Source: Paraphaeosphaeria minitans
Taxonomy: Eukaryota; Ascomycota; Dothideomycetes; Pleosporales; Didymosphaeriaceae
Assembly: GCA_015832175.1 (NCBI GenBank)
Contig: WJXW01000001.1
Coordinates: 4,898,001-4,962,000, forward strand
Length of the DNA stretch: 64,000 bases
Reading direction: 5' to 3'
Part shown: in pieces, positions 1-11,579 of the stretch
How the letters are laid out: each line of letters starts with the position of its first letter
Numbering within the stretch: the first letter of the stretch is position 1
Translations under genes and position numbers: made by a program
The notes under the pieces: generated by a model
Database searches by the model: none
What the model was told of the DNA's origin: nothing
Seen by the model: only the letters and a program-made list of their open reading frames with translations

Positions 1-2240
1 GCGTATGCGACTACCTTCTTTGTTTGGTGGGCACATTCTCCATGAACAGGACCTGCGGCTTCATCGCCTGATGCTCCACAGCCATGCTGAGTCTTGAATT
101 CTTGCAGGCTGTACGCATACTGCTCGAGTTGATGTGTGATTTCCGATTCGAAGGATTCCCAGGATGAGCGTTGGCCGAAGCGCGGGTGGTTTTTTTGAGC
201 GTTCATGTCGACAATGTCGCCAAGGATGGTCATGAGCGGCAGAAAGAAACCAAACACGTCATGAGACGTGCATTGGAACGAGAGGCCTGTCCTCTTGGGG
301 CCAGAATTCCCAGTGTAAAATTCTCCGGCCTGCCATAGCGTATCCGGAACCGGTTGGTAGAGATCCTCGCATTCATTGTCTAGCATCGCCAGAGGGCGGT
401 TGTAGCACAGTCCTAGGTGGCGGCTGGGGTATGGTTAGCATATAAACGCGAATATACGCACGGAAGATAACCTACTCAATCATATACAAGAGCCACCACA
501 GTCTGCGTCTTTCTTCTTTTGCTTCCTCGACCAGAGCAGCTGCGGGGGTGCCCGCGGGGACATGCGCGCCCGAGTTGCTGCAGTCCGACATGCCAATGTC
601 GGCGTCGTCGCCCGTCTGTCGGTCCTTTGTAGAGTCTTGTGGTACCTCCCTTCCCAGTTTCAATTCTCTTGCGAGGCTCCAGGCAGCGTTCCACCACCGC
701 AGGCTGGCGGCTTTGTATTCGCTCGCCGAAGTTACCACACCAAGGTTCATGTACGTCGCCACATCGTCAAGGGTGCTGGTAGGTGGCATCGCGGAATCCG
801 TCCTGTTTTCAAGCTGTCCCATTGCGCGTTCTACTCCGAACGCGTCATGTACTGCAGGGCTAACGACGGCTCCGTGGCTGTGGGCGAATCCATGGGAGGC
901 AGGTGAATGTACCAACGGTTTCAACAGATCAATTGCGAGCTTCCACAGCTTTTGACAGAAGATTGTTCTTGCCGATGGAGACGAAGTCAGGTACGTTGCT
1001 TCCGAGGTCTGAGCTGCGATCCAGAGCATGCTCGCAAGCAATGCGGGGCTGCACTTTCGTGGTTTGTGCTGTCGCAGGAAGGAGCGTTTCCGGAAAACGG
1101 TTCCGAGAATATATGGCGATATTGGCTCCATGAATACAGAAGACGAACTCTGGAAGTAGTACTCGATCAAGTCGCAGGCCATCGGCACAGTCATGATATT
1201 GCTTAGATGAGGAAGCAACGGCTTCAGAACTGGGTACTTGCAGGGCAGAATTCCTGGATGTGAAGACGCAGCGCTGATGCCGGATCGAGGCGATCCAGTA
1301 TCAACCGATCCATAACTTCGAGGTGACGATTGTCGTACGGGCGCGAAGTGCATTGGGTATCCCACGTTGTCGAATTGAGAGGACACAGATATTGGCGTGT
1401 GAGTGTCCGGAACGAGGTGCATGTCGTTCATGGCATACATGAGCTCTTCGTTTCTTCCCATGGAGCCGTGCATCTGGGGCTGCGTAAACCTTTCTCCTGG
1501 TCCCAGCAATAACGGATCTATCATGATGTGCGTTGCTGGTGGATTGAAGCTCATAGCTGGCCTCGTAGTGAGTACTGTTCCAGCAATGTTGCTATCGCCA
1601 AACTTACAAGAGGCTAGTTGGTGCCAATGGGTTGGCGATTTGATTTGGGTGGGATCTTGCTGGTAATCTGGCGGTGGCACCATGTGGCCGTGCAGGCTCG
1701 GTGATGTCACGTGATGGATGTCGTCTTTCCCCGGAAAGTGATGGGCGATTGGCGTTGGCTCGGAGGGTGACCAGAGCTCCTCGTCCATTTCGGAATGTTC
1801 AAACTGAGTCTGAATGGAAAGTGAATTTTCTTGGTGCGCATCAGGCAGTCGATGCTGTGCAGCGGCCTCTTCCCGTTGCTTCTGGATATGGCGTGGTACC
1901 TGGAGTCCTGGTTAGTTGGTGAGGTACGGTAGGTAGGTAGGCGAGGCGGCGAGGCGGCGTGGCTCCTGACCTTTCCTCTTCGCTTCTTCTCGCGGTTGTA
2001 CTGGCAAACATATTCGAGTTCTGCAGACGTGTTAGTTGGGATGGCGCCAGGTACCTAGGTAGGTAGGTAGGTTGGGCAGGCGGGCAGCCGCATCGTACCA
2101 ATACATCGCGAGCACGGGACCTGGCCGTTGCATCTGGTTCGCATGCGGTGGCAATGGTCGCAGGCGCGACTGACTCTGCGTTTGACGGGAGCAGAGCCTC
2201 TGCGGTCGAGCTTTGTGGTTTCTGGGGTGGGGGTGTCCAT
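1..2240 (-). CDS. xlnR: XlnR/Xyr1-type xylanolytic transcriptional activator (3' end beyond window)
   Basis: Zn2Cys6 transcription factor that activates xylanase and cellulase genes in the nucleus. Exons read 2240-2099, 2020-1971, 1899-476 and 423 to beyond base 1; all junctions keep frame and about 680 residues are visible. The binuclear zinc cluster has Cys27, 30, 37, 43, 46 and 53 and is split by intron 1 just after CSRCI; a basic run NREKKRRGK follows. The fungal-specific middle domain runs from about residue 260 (KYPVLKPLLPHLSNI) through LLYMIDRHLGLCYNRPL and FFLPLMTILGDIVD, which are diagnostic of XlnR. The C-terminal activation part is cut off. Only 26 residues precede the first cysteine, fewer than in Aspergillus XlnR, so the true start may lie in an upstream exon. 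The promoter side carries a CCTA array. Seen: domains and frames. Known: role of XlnR. Inferred: exon borders. Confidence 0.9.
2052..2061. repeat. TACCTAGGTA palindrome, copy 1 (inside xlnR intron 1)
   Basis: A perfect 10-bp palindrome. Further exact copies are at 39882-39891, 42678-42687 and 49017-49026. It overlaps the GGTA/CCTA repeat vocabulary that is common in the non-coding parts of this window. Confidence 0.6.
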
Positions 2241-2950
2241 GGCGGGCGATCCGGGCCAGCAAAGGGGGAGCTGTGAGCGGCAGCGAGGACGGAGGTTGAG
2301 TTCACGGTGAAAGGACTGGAGCGGTCATGGGATACTTGAGGCTTCACAAGTGGGCCGGCGAAGAGACCAGGTATAGGTAGGTGGTAGAGTGCCGAGGAAC
2401 AAGGACCGAGTTGAGAAAGGTAGACGGGATGGGGCGAGAGCAGGGAGGGATCTGTGGCTTGACTGTTCCATGCGTCCACGAGGGCTTCGAGAAGCGAGAT
2501 CACGTAGGAGACAATAGATATCACCAAGGCGCACCGTTGATTGAAGACTGGGGGGAATTGGCTGGACCATCTTGGGGGGGGGCAACTGGGGCAGCCGGGG
2601 CAACTGGGCTGTAGCAACGGCACCTGGTCTCTGGAGGGCAAGTCGGTGCAGGGACGCGGGGAGACGTGCCACTTTATCCTATTAACCGGCAGGTGCTGGT
2701 TGGGTCGTGCCTGCCTCCGGTTAAAGTCGAGGGCAGGCGCGCCCCGCATGATGCTGGTTGCTGCTAGGGCTAGGCTACCTAGTCTGCCTACCTACCTACC
2801 TACCCACGCACCGACCTCACGTCAACACTCGCTCCGCACATTCACTCCGCCGCCGCCGCCGCCATGACCTCACCCTCACCCTCACTGTCGCCCTCGCCCT
2901 CGCCCACCGCAGCCCCATCCCCATCTCATGAGCGGACCTGTCGTCAGGCA

Positions 2951-3076
2951 CCTACCTACTTTACCTACCTACCTACCTACCTACCTACCTACCTACCTAC
3001 CTACCTACCTACCTACCTACCTACCTACCTCCCTACCTACCTACCTGCCTACCTACCTACCTACCTACCTACCTAC
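2951..3076. repeat. CCTA tetranucleotide microsatellite
   Basis: About 30 units of CCTA with a few substitutions (a ttta near the left end, then tccc and tgcc units) in a 126-bp tract, 0.7 kb upstream of the xlnR start codon. Shorter runs of the same unit occur at 1930, 2060, 2785 and elsewhere. It translates as a LPTY repeat in one frame, but nothing suggests it is expressed as protein. Confidence 0.9.
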
Positions 3077-5830
3077 CCCTCTCGGCCCTCAGCCCTCAGC
3101 GGCCGTCGCCTGACCTCTGCGACGCTGGCCCTAGGTATTCCCTCCCGCCGCGACCACCTAATCGTCCAACGGTGCCGTCCTGAGCAAGCCTTTCGTCATG
3201 CCTCGCCTGGCCCTCTCTTTACCTACTCATTTCCTAGAAATCCGTGCCATGGCGCCAGGAATCCGGTAGCGACGCCCAACTCCTCCTGCGTCGTCATGCA
3301 GGTCGCAGTGGTTTTTGCCGCCCTCGTCTGCTCAGCGACCTGCGCACCCGTTAACCCTTGCAGTTGCCGATGCTACTTTCCACCAAGAGCATTCGCAATG
3401 GCGTGCCTCACATTCCGAACCTAGCCTATAGGCCGCCTGCTATGGTCAGCATCTACTAAGCCCTACGTAATAGACCTACTTTCCAGACAACCTGCAACGT
3501 GCAGTCCATGTGCCTTTCATCTTCGCTCCCAAGTTCGCCAGATGAGTCTCCATGCCCGTGGACCTGCACCAACTACGGGTTTGATCAGTCTCGCCTCCAA
3601 CATGCCTTGGAACCGCAGGTTTCAGGTCATTCCAGGTCGAGCGACGCCACCCTTACGACTGCTGAACAGCCTTCCATCTCTCCGCAGTATCCTCCTGGTC
3701 GGTTGGTCGCAGCATCACCGGCCCGCAGATGCGGCATGCTCTGCGCTGATCCGCTGGCCCTACCGGTAGGCCTTGTGGGTTATGCTCCTCCGTGCCCACA
3801 TCCGCACCTGAACTCCTTCAAACAGACGACACGCGCTTGCGCAGGAGCTCTAAAAGTATATTGCCAGTATCCCCACATCCCGACTATGCTGCCTCCGGCT
3901 GGCACCAGGGCCCAAGACCTCCGTATTGGTTGATTCGCATGCACTCCACAGTCCTCATTTGGGCCTTGTTACGTCCACTACCTCGTGTAACATCCGGCTC
4001 CACGAAGATCCTGTACTATTCTGAGCCAAAAGCAGGGTCTTGCTGTAGGTGCAATGCCGAGAACGGTCGCGCGAGTCTCCATTGTCCTTTTTGCCTGAAT
4101 GCAACACCCCGGTGTCGATCAGCTACACATCCCCCACAACCACCAGGGTGTGGCTTCTCAGGCTCATTTGTATGCTGCCTCTTACTCCATCTTTTCCTGT
4201 TCGTGTCAAAAGAGCCGGATCTCACTGGCTGGGGTTGACCGAAGCCTGCAGGCTTCTAGAAAATCTTTGCGCCATGCACGTCTTCTCTGATGCGCCAGGG
4301 CAGGGGCGCACGACCGTTTGTGGAGTGCAGAAGGGTGCATGCTCCGCAACGTCCATCCATGCCCCCTTCGATTCATCTTAATATGAGCAGGACTAATCGG
4401 ATGGGACCAGCTGACCGTGCAATTAGGTCGTACCGCCACCCACTGTTCCTTAGTCTCGCTAATGCTGCTACAAGTCCTGATACCTGGTCGGCCCTTCGTG
4501 AAGGTACTTGCGGCGGCTTACGGGACGGGAAGCTACCGGAACCGAAGTTGCACGACTGCGGCTCTCGCTAGGTAGACGCTGCCAAAGTGTCGCTCCGAGA
4601 GTTGATACGCACCTCGTATACATCACCCAGCGCCTCTCCTGGTAAAGCGCTCCTCCCACGGATTGTAACCTCCTTAAGGGCCGAATTTTACCTCGCGACC
4701 GTTCGTGGGCGTATTGACGTGCAGACGCCTAGAAAATTACTCCAAGCGAGGACATCTAATTCGATGTCTTACGCATAATGGCAGAAAGGTTCCTACATAC
4801 GATCCTCTCAGATCAGCAAGGCACTGCACATAATTCGCCTAGTTATAATAACCGCTTCGGGTATTTGGTGGACATTGCAGGCCTTGAGACCGGACCCACA
4901 AGCTGTTTGGAAGATTCCACAGCGCTGCAGCGTGTGGCAGTCTCTATTGTGGTGTTTTAGAGAATGTGGGGAAAAGCGCAGAGGCAGCGAGGGGATACCT
5001 ACGGGTGGGAACGAACACAAATTTGGATTATCTGAGGGCGCTATAGGCTGGCGCAGCGTTGGATTGATGAGGTGTGTAGCAGGGAGCGGTGATGATGCGA
5101 ATGCGAGCTAGGTGGTGGTACTTGGTTTGGATGCTTTGGTGCTCGTGTGACGCCGGCATGCAGCAACGGCGCCGGCACTGGCAGTTCTGGTATATTGAGC
5201 TTCTTGTAGCTGGCCTGATTGCGTACCTACGCAAACGCCGCCAAAGCTGGAGGCGAGCAGCAAACCGACCTGCTTCTGGGAAGTGCAAAAGTGTTTCCTG
5301 GGCGAAGAGCATCACTCAGGCACGTCCTGCATGCAGCGCAGTATATTTCCCGGAACAATCAGCGTACCTAGTCTAACCAACTGCTGCTCGCCAACTGCCA
5401 ATCCATTCACTTCATTTTCCATGGCGGAGACCCACTACCTACGGCGACTGCCTAGCACAGCGTCTTGTTCAAGCAGCAACGGGCCGCTCGCTCGTCTCGA
5501 CGGCAGACCCACCCACCCGTGCCGCACCGCATCTCGGTTCGTGCGCCAACATGTGCTTAAACGACCCCAGAGTTAAGCTCACCAAGCCGTGGCACACCCG
5601 TTCTTACAGCCTGTCCGGTCTGTCGTTAGCATCGCCGTTCGTCTTAACACTCGATGCATGATAGGTATAGTCATGGCATGGCCGTAGGTACCTACTGACG
5701 CGCTGCCAACGTTGACGGGCCAGAACGTCGGGGATGCATCTATGCCGTTCCCCGCAAAACAAGGTTTGATAGGATAGGTAGGTATAACATGGCAGCTTAA
5801 GACTTCGGCGCTGGTGGTGAGCTGGAGAAG

Positions 5831-5865
5831 CGAGGCGAGGGGAGGCGAGGCGAGGGGAGGCGAGG
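5831..5865. repeat. GA-rich short tandem repeat
   Basis: Alternating cgagg and ggagg units over 35 bp in non-coding DNA. A simple sequence tract with no sign of function. Confidence 0.6.
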
Positions 5866-6583
5866 TGAGAAGAGGAGAGCGGGTTGGGTATGTGCAGGCT
5901 TAGTCGACGCACATATGGGTAGCCCTCCCTACGCCGCGTGTACCTACTGGACGCAGGGTGGTATTAGTATTACGCACATATGATGGAGATACTTCTTCCG
6001 TGTGCTGCGTAAGGGAATGGCGCGGAGGTCTGCTGCCTATCTAGCGCAGCTGCTTACCGTGGTTAGGACTCAGGAGAGCGTGGTCAGTGTGGGTTGGAGG
6101 GCTTGCTTGGTCCCACGTACGGTATATATACCTAGGACTCTACGCGCGCGCGCTGTGGACGGTTGTCGAGGTGAGTATGGATGTTGCATGGTGATTTCAT
6201 ACTCGGTGTGGTGGGCAAGTCGGGAGGGTGCAGCCGCGATATGGGATGCTGGTTTGTGAAGCTTGATTGCGCTTCCGAGCCGTTTTGGGGTGGGGGGAAT
6301 CAAGTGTGAAGCGAGACGATGTGATGTGCATGAAGGGGCTTTGCTGCACTCTCGCGATTTAGGGAGAAGTGTTGGAGCGGTGGATGGCTGGGTGGATGGG
6401 TAGGTAGGTGGGTGCGAGCTTTGATTCACTTGCTCCCGCCGACAGCGAAAGCGAAGTAGGACGAGGAGGAGGTAAATGTCTTGTCGAGACAGACACGTGC
6501 TAGAGCCTGAGTTGCCCCGGCATCTACAATCATTAACGTGGCAACCTACTCAGGTTCTCTCAAACCGTTCTCTAGTCTACCCT

Positions 6584-7880
6584 CTATTTCTTCAGCTTCT
6601 CCGCATCCTCCTTCATCCCCTTCTGCACCCACGCGCGGCTCTCGGCAGCGTGCTTCTCCATGGCTTCCTTGTCCTTGAGGAGCTCCTTGATGGTGTGCGG
6701 GTCCGGGACGTGGCGCCCCTTTTCGACGGCGGGGCGGGCGGCCTGGGTGGCGTCGTCAGCGATGGGGAAATTGCCCGTTGGGGTAGAGTGGAAGAAAAGA
6801 AAAAGGAAAAGATCATGTCGATGAGGGGGATGGTGATGATGCGGAAGGGTGGGGGTCTGCGGATGGGTCTGGACGGAGGGGAGGAGGCGGTAGGGGGAAG
6901 GGCAAAGGCAAATGCAAATGCAAGGGGACGGTCATGGAGCGGAGAAAAAAGGGGACTTGCCATGCGCTCTTCCCACGCTTTGAGCGCGGGGAAGTGCTCG
7001 ATGTCGACGCCGCACCAGCCGGCCGCGGCGATCCAGCCCCAGTGTGCGATGTCTGTGTATATTAGCATCTCCAATGCGCATCAGTGTGTCGGGGCAACGT
7101 GGATGTCCAAGCATCACCTGAGCAGGGACGAACAGGTGGGATGGGAGGGGAGCGGGGGGAACTGCGTACCAGCAATCGTGCACTTCTCGCCCGTCAGGTA
7201 CGGGATCTTCTTCTCCGAGAGATGTGAGTTGAGCACGCCGTACAGCCGCCGTGTCTCGTTCTGGTACCGGTTGACGCCGTACTCGATGTGCTCGGGTGCG
7301 TAGCGCGTGAAGTGGTCTGAGAGTGTGCCTGTCAGTCTTGCGGCTTTCCTTTGGCGCCTCCACCCTAGAACCCCCATACGGTATCCAACAAGTCCCTCTC
7401 GGTGCTCGGTTTCACGAACGGAAAGGAAAGCAAAGGAAAGGGAAGGGAAGGGAAGGAGATAGCGTACTAGCCTGCCCCTGCATCGGACCCACCCCAGCAT
7501 TCTGGAAAAACAACCAATTGTTCATCTCGTACCACTCCCTGCTGCCCTCGGGATAGCTGATCTTGTGCTCGGTGTCGTACCGGCTGACGAGGTACTGCAT
7601 GATGCTGCCGCTCTCGAACAGACTGATGGTCCTGCCGTCCGAGAAAGTGTCGGTAAGGGCGGGGATGCGCCCGTTGGGGTTGATCTCCAGGAACCATGGC
7701 TCTTTCTGCGTGTTCTTTGAAATTTCGATCTTGTGGACTTTGTAGGGGAGGCTGCGCTGCTGTTAGATGCAATTCCGAAAACGTAAAGGTTAGGACGCAC
7801 CCGAGCTCCTCCAGCGCGATAGAGATTTTGATACCGTTGGGCGTTTGCGTCGTGTATAGCGTGATGTCTGGTTTCGCCAT
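6584..7880 (-). CDS. Glutathione S-transferase, Ure2/YghU-like
   Basis: Cytosolic GST that conjugates or reduces substrates with glutathione. Exons 7880-7801, 7751-7468, 7316-7170, 7052-6961 and 6742-6584 give 253 residues. The thioredoxin-fold N-domain (residues 1-85) begins MAKPDITLYTTQTPNGIKIS, the usual opening of fungal Ure2-like GSTs, and carries the glutathione-site ESGSIMQYL. The helical C-domain contains WLFFQNAGVGPMQGQ, YTIA-type CTIADIAHWGW and ALKAWEERM. Intron 4 has a GC donor (gcaagt at 6960-6955) and acceptor cag; with it the joint reads EERM-AARPAVEKG, as in relatives, and a GT donor that works is not available. The last exon ends in a charged helix. Seen: frame and motifs. 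Known: family role. Substrate unknown. Confidence 0.88.
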
Positions 7881-9771
7881 CGTGTATGTGGGCTACCTCT
7901 TTAGGTGCTTCTTAGTTTCAGGGAGGTTTAGTGGTTGGGAAATGTATAGTCGCAATATCTTGGTGCTGTGAGGTGATGTTGGCGCGTTTTGTAGTAGTCT
8001 ATCATTACGTCGACGTAGTGGCGGCGCGAAGTGGGGTCGTGAAGAGGGGCAGTTGGACGCTTGACTAGAAATCTACCCAGGTACGATTCATACGTCGTCA
8101 GACCTCACCAATTGCAACAAGCTCCTTTGCGGAAATAAATATCGGTTTCACTTTTTTGGACTCTAGTGCTTAAGTTCCTACCTTCTTTCCAGGCCTGTGG
8201 CTGCACGTGGACCGCCTTTGAAAGAAGCACTACTTTTCTTCCAATATACCTTCCTCACATACACACTCAGTGAATACACCGCTTCCACTCCATCTCCGAT
8301 TCTACCTTCCACCTCTACCCAAAGACACACCACTTACAGTTTAACCTGCCTAGACCAAAATCTACCATATATTGATTAGCATTATACTCCCTTTGTGCCT
8401 CCTATTGCATCTTTAATAAATCATCTACTACTTCTGAACCTCAGCCCCGAGAAAGTGGTGCCACCTTACGACGCAGATACAGTCGTAGAAGAAATCTTCG
8501 GAGCCGGTGCAGCGGCCATTGAGGGTGGCGTGGGTGAAGAGTGGCAAAAGGGAGTAACGGATGGCTGAGATGTGGACAGTATAGGAGTAGAGGTGTAAAA
8601 GGTGGTGTGGAGATAAGAAAATAGTAGGTTTTATACGTAAAGTGTATGTTGAGGAGAAGCGGTGGTTCGTGTAGCTCGCACGATGGGTACGCAGATATAA
8701 GTACGTCAATAGGTTGATGTGGGTCACTTGGGAAATGGCTGAATAAGGGTGGCGAGTGTGGGTGGGGACTTTCCTCGAGTAGGTATACCTACCAACAGCG
8801 CATTGGTCGTGGATGGGAATTGAATACAGCTCGTATTTCTGTCCCCGTATCTGTACCCCCGTCGGGATCATTACGGTAGAGACGTCACCCGCCCGATGCA
8901 TGCAAAAAAATCGTCTATTCTATTTTCTAGAAGCGAAGCCGTATGCAGGGATTCGTGTTCTTCTCTTGTGATTCTGGGGAGAGGCGAAGAGTAGCAGATG
9001 GATATTTACTACGATATCTTTTCCTGTCTCAGGATTCAACGAGGTAAGTATGCCGCTTGGATACTCTTAGCATGGAAGCCAAGGGGTGATCAATAATTTT
9101 AGGTCAACATCATTAAGCCATTCTCTTCCTCGCAAGGTCATACCTACCTACCCAGCCGCGCAGCATCCTATCCGCCGAGTTGGGGGCCGCCCCGTATTTC
9201 CAATCACGTGCCCTCGCCCGCGGCCCTGTCCTCGGGTTAATGTGAGAACCTAGACCCATGGCAGTCAGACGAAGTAGGTAATTATGGACCCTGAGATGAG
9301 TTAAATTCTTAAAAAATGCCTACATCTTGACCTTGTCTATTACCGCCGGTATCCACGTGCAAGAGCGTGGCTCGGACCCTTCTCCACTTTCGGTAATAAC
9401 AGGTAGACTACCTAGTCGGCGCGTAGGAGCATGTACGGTGTTGTCTACTTAGACTCATTATCCGTTTCATCTACTGCACTCCACAACCCAAGCGATAACG
9501 ACAGTATACATGTTTCGACATGTAGGATCGTGGCCATCTGTAGCAGGCCGCCTGGGGGCAACGAAAGCCGAGGCCGGATTTGCGTTTTGAAACAACCGTT
9601 CGCGACCCTGTCCACTCTAATTTCTGTAAACTCTTATCTTGCGCTTTGCGACCTTCCACTGCGATGTCTTGATATATATATTTTTTGCTTCTTGCTCTTC
9701 TTCTTTTCCGCATCTACACTCTTTTTCTCAGTCGCTCTTTACATCTCCGCCCGTGGCGGCCCTCATTCATT
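7881..9771. other. Divergent intergenic region between GST and DUF4185-like gene
   Basis: No supported gene. The right end looks like a promoter: a TATA-like run at 9672-9681 followed by a pyrimidine-rich tract to about 9750. The 157-codon minus-strand frame at 8428-8901 has no recognisable domain. Confidence 0.55.
9672..9681 (+). promoter_or_regulatory. TATA-like element upstream of secreted DUF4185-like gene
   Basis: The run atatatatat lies 90-100 bp before the start codon at 9772 and is followed by a CT-rich tract, the usual arrangement in well expressed fungal genes. Assignment is by position only. Confidence 0.45.
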
Positions 9772-10899
9772 ATGCGTTCCATTCTCTACACCACAGTCGC
9801 TTCCCTGCTAGCCAACCCGGCGCTCAGTTTAGTAGCGCGCGGAAACTTGCCTCCAAAGTTCACCGTCGACTCGATCGGCATTCAATCTTCCAATTTCCCA
9901 GGAGTGTATCGAGATGGCGGCGGCGGCGGAACCGTCAACGGCGTGAACATGATGACGTTCAGCGACACGACGACCACCACCACAGGCGGCATCACCGGTC
10001 CACTGAAGGGCTTCACAGACAACACCATCGCCTACGTGGGCCACGACGGCGCGCCGCTCCACCAAACCACCGACTTCGGGGCGGACGGCGTCCCCCGCAT
10101 GCCTATCCCCTTCACGCAGAACGAGACGCAGTACACGGCCGACCACTTCGACAAGGACGGCTCCCGCTGCGTGCTCTGGCCCCAGGCATCCATAGCCACG
10201 ATCCCGACGCCGGACGACAGCGAGCTCGGCATCGCCGTGTACCCCGTCGCCCTCTACAGCAGCAGCACCGGCACCCAGACCGACCTGTACAACACGCTCG
10301 TCGAGATCAGCGCGGACCCCGTCGCAGGCCCGCAGGTCGCGCGCGCTGTCCCGCAGCTCTTCTACGCCGCCCAGGGCCCGCTGTACGGCGGCTTCAGCAC
10401 CGTCGCGGCCCACGGCGCCCCGGAGCTGTACCTCTTCAGCAAGGAGTGGGACGCCTCGACGCTGACGGGCGGCATGCGCGTGGCCAAAGTCGCGACGTCG
10501 TCGTACCGGGACCGCGCGACGTACGCGTACTGGGACGGCAGCGCGTGGACCGCCGACCTCGCGGCCGCCTCGAGCGCGCCGGCGGGTTTGCTCTTCGAGT
10601 CGAGTCTGTCCACGGGTGACGTCTTCTGGAGCGACTACTACGGCACGTACGTGGCCGTGTATTTCAACTCGTTCGCAGACAGCACGTATTACATGCGGTA
10701 TGCGCTCGACGGCACCGTGACGGGCAAGTGGAGCGACGAGATCAAACTTGCTGCCACGCAGCCGGGGACGGGGTCGCAGCCGTACAACTATGCGGGGCAT
10801 GCGTATCCGACGTTTGGACAGAGTGGGAAGGAGTTGGTGCTGAGCTATACCATGGCGGGAGGCGCGTTGACGGACATGTTGAAGGTTACTTTCGCATAA
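9772..10899 (+). CDS. Secreted DUF4185-like protein
   Basis: Single-exon gene of 375 residues, probably an extracellular beta-propeller-like protein of the DUF4185 group; some relatives resemble GH43-type glycosidases but no activity is established. The start at 9772 is chosen over the in-frame ATG at 9685 because it opens a signal peptide, MRSILYTTVASLLANPALS, with cleavage near residue 20-23. The body has GVYRDGG and MMTFSDT in the first blade, then later DVFWSDYYGTYVAVYFNS, a run typical of the C-terminal part of this family, and the end YPTFGQSGKELVLSYTM. The coding part is very GC-rich at third positions, which creates long shadow frames on both strands. Seen: signal peptide and motifs. 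Family call from memory of conserved runs. Function unknown. Confidence 0.8.
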   Translation: MRSILYTTVASLLANPALSLVARGNLPPKFTVDSIGIQSSNFPGVYRDGGGGGTVNGVNMMTFSDTTTTTTGGITGPLKGFTDNTIAYVGHDGAPLHQTTDFGADGVPRMPIPFTQNETQYTADHFDKDGSRCVLWPQASIATIPTPDDSELGIAVYPVALYSSSTGTQTDLYNTLVEISADPVAGPQVARAVPQLFYAAQGPLYGGFSTVAAHGAPELYLFSKEWDASTLTGGMRVAKVATSSYRDRATYAYWDGSAWTADLAAASSAPAGLLFESSLSTGDVFWSDYYGTYVAVYFNSFADSTYYMRYALDGTVTGKWSDEIKLAATQPGTGSQPYNYAGHAYPTFGQSGKELVLSYTMAGGALTDMLKVTFA

Positions 10900-11579
10900 A
10901 GCATGGCAGAGGTGCGTTCTTGTGCATTTTTTATTTCTTAAGATTTCTTTTTCCCCCTTCGAATTCGGTGACGATGATATCTTTCTTGGCGTTTCCTGCA
11001 GGCACAGCATGGTGGAGATCTACGTTGCTCGTGGCCGGGTTTAGGAGAGCAGAGCTGGCGACCCCGAGTCCTGTGCAAGGCGAGGAACCACAAGGCAGCC
11101 ACATGTCCAGGACTTCGACCTGTCACTAATAACAGTCTTTTCATGCTATTTGCAAGCCTCCTAATCTATCCGTTCACCGAAATGCCCAACACTCAATCCG
11201 TCGCTTTAAACAATGATATCGTAGGAGTGGTAAAAAAAATCAAACGCATACAGCACACACCCGAGAACCCTTTCAGTCGCAAACTCGACTCGCAAACTCC
11301 CCACTCCATTCAAGATCAGGACAAGGAAAAGGCAGCAATGACTAGCCGATGCAGGTGGCCGAACCAAGATAGTTGTATGTATGAAAAGAACAGGACACGG
11401 AATGGTAATACGGAATGGGATGTCAGCAAGTCGCTGTACGCTATCAGCCAAACATCTGATCGAAAACAACGGAGTTGCGCCGGTGACTCCGGTAGTAAAT
11501 GAAGAAGACCGCCTCGTGCTTGGTAAGTGCCGCGTGGCGGACAGCAAAGTGCGAAGTCTGGGTATATGAAATGAAAATG
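10900..11579. other. Convergent intergenic region
   Basis: 680 bp between the ends of the DUF4185-like gene and teaR. It should hold both 3' UTRs. No other feature recognised. Confidence 0.5.

Larger units (their letters stand above)
2241..6583. other. Intergenic region: xlnR promoter side and 3' flank of GST gene
   Basis: About 4.3 kb without a gene that I can support. It holds scattered CCTA/GGTA units, the large CCTA array near 3.0 kb, and a GA-rich repeat near 5.85 kb. Open frames here are short, overlap on both strands and show no recognisable domain. Composition is balanced rather than AT-rich, so strong RIP damage is not evident. Confidence 0.6.

Noticed and set aside
1606..1651. Possible further intron in xlnR exon 3 (gtaagt near 1612)
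   Set aside because: The donor looks good, but the natural acceptor would shift frame and the other AG gives only a 33-nt intron; the exon is open as it stands.
1841..2749. 302-codon minus-strand frame over the xlnR start region
   Set aside because: It overlaps the zinc-cluster exon in another frame, is Pro/Ser-rich without a domain, and depends on CCTA-type repeats.
2864..3424. Plus-strand frame with LPTY repeat
   Set aside because: The repeat is only the translation of the CCTA microsatellite; flanks have no protein character.
6476..7303. 275-codon plus-strand frame
   Set aside because: Antisense to the five-exon GST gene, whose motifs are clear.
8428..8901. 157-codon minus-strand frame
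   Set aside because: Tyr/His/Ser-rich without domain, no conserved start context, no neighbour support.
9639..10619. 326-codon Arg-rich plus-strand frame
   Set aside because: Shadow of the GC-rich DUF4185-like gene; composition (Arg/His-rich) is typical of a shifted frame.
9829..11010. 393-codon minus-strand frame
   Set aside because: Antisense shadow of the same GC-rich gene; no domain and no signal peptide.
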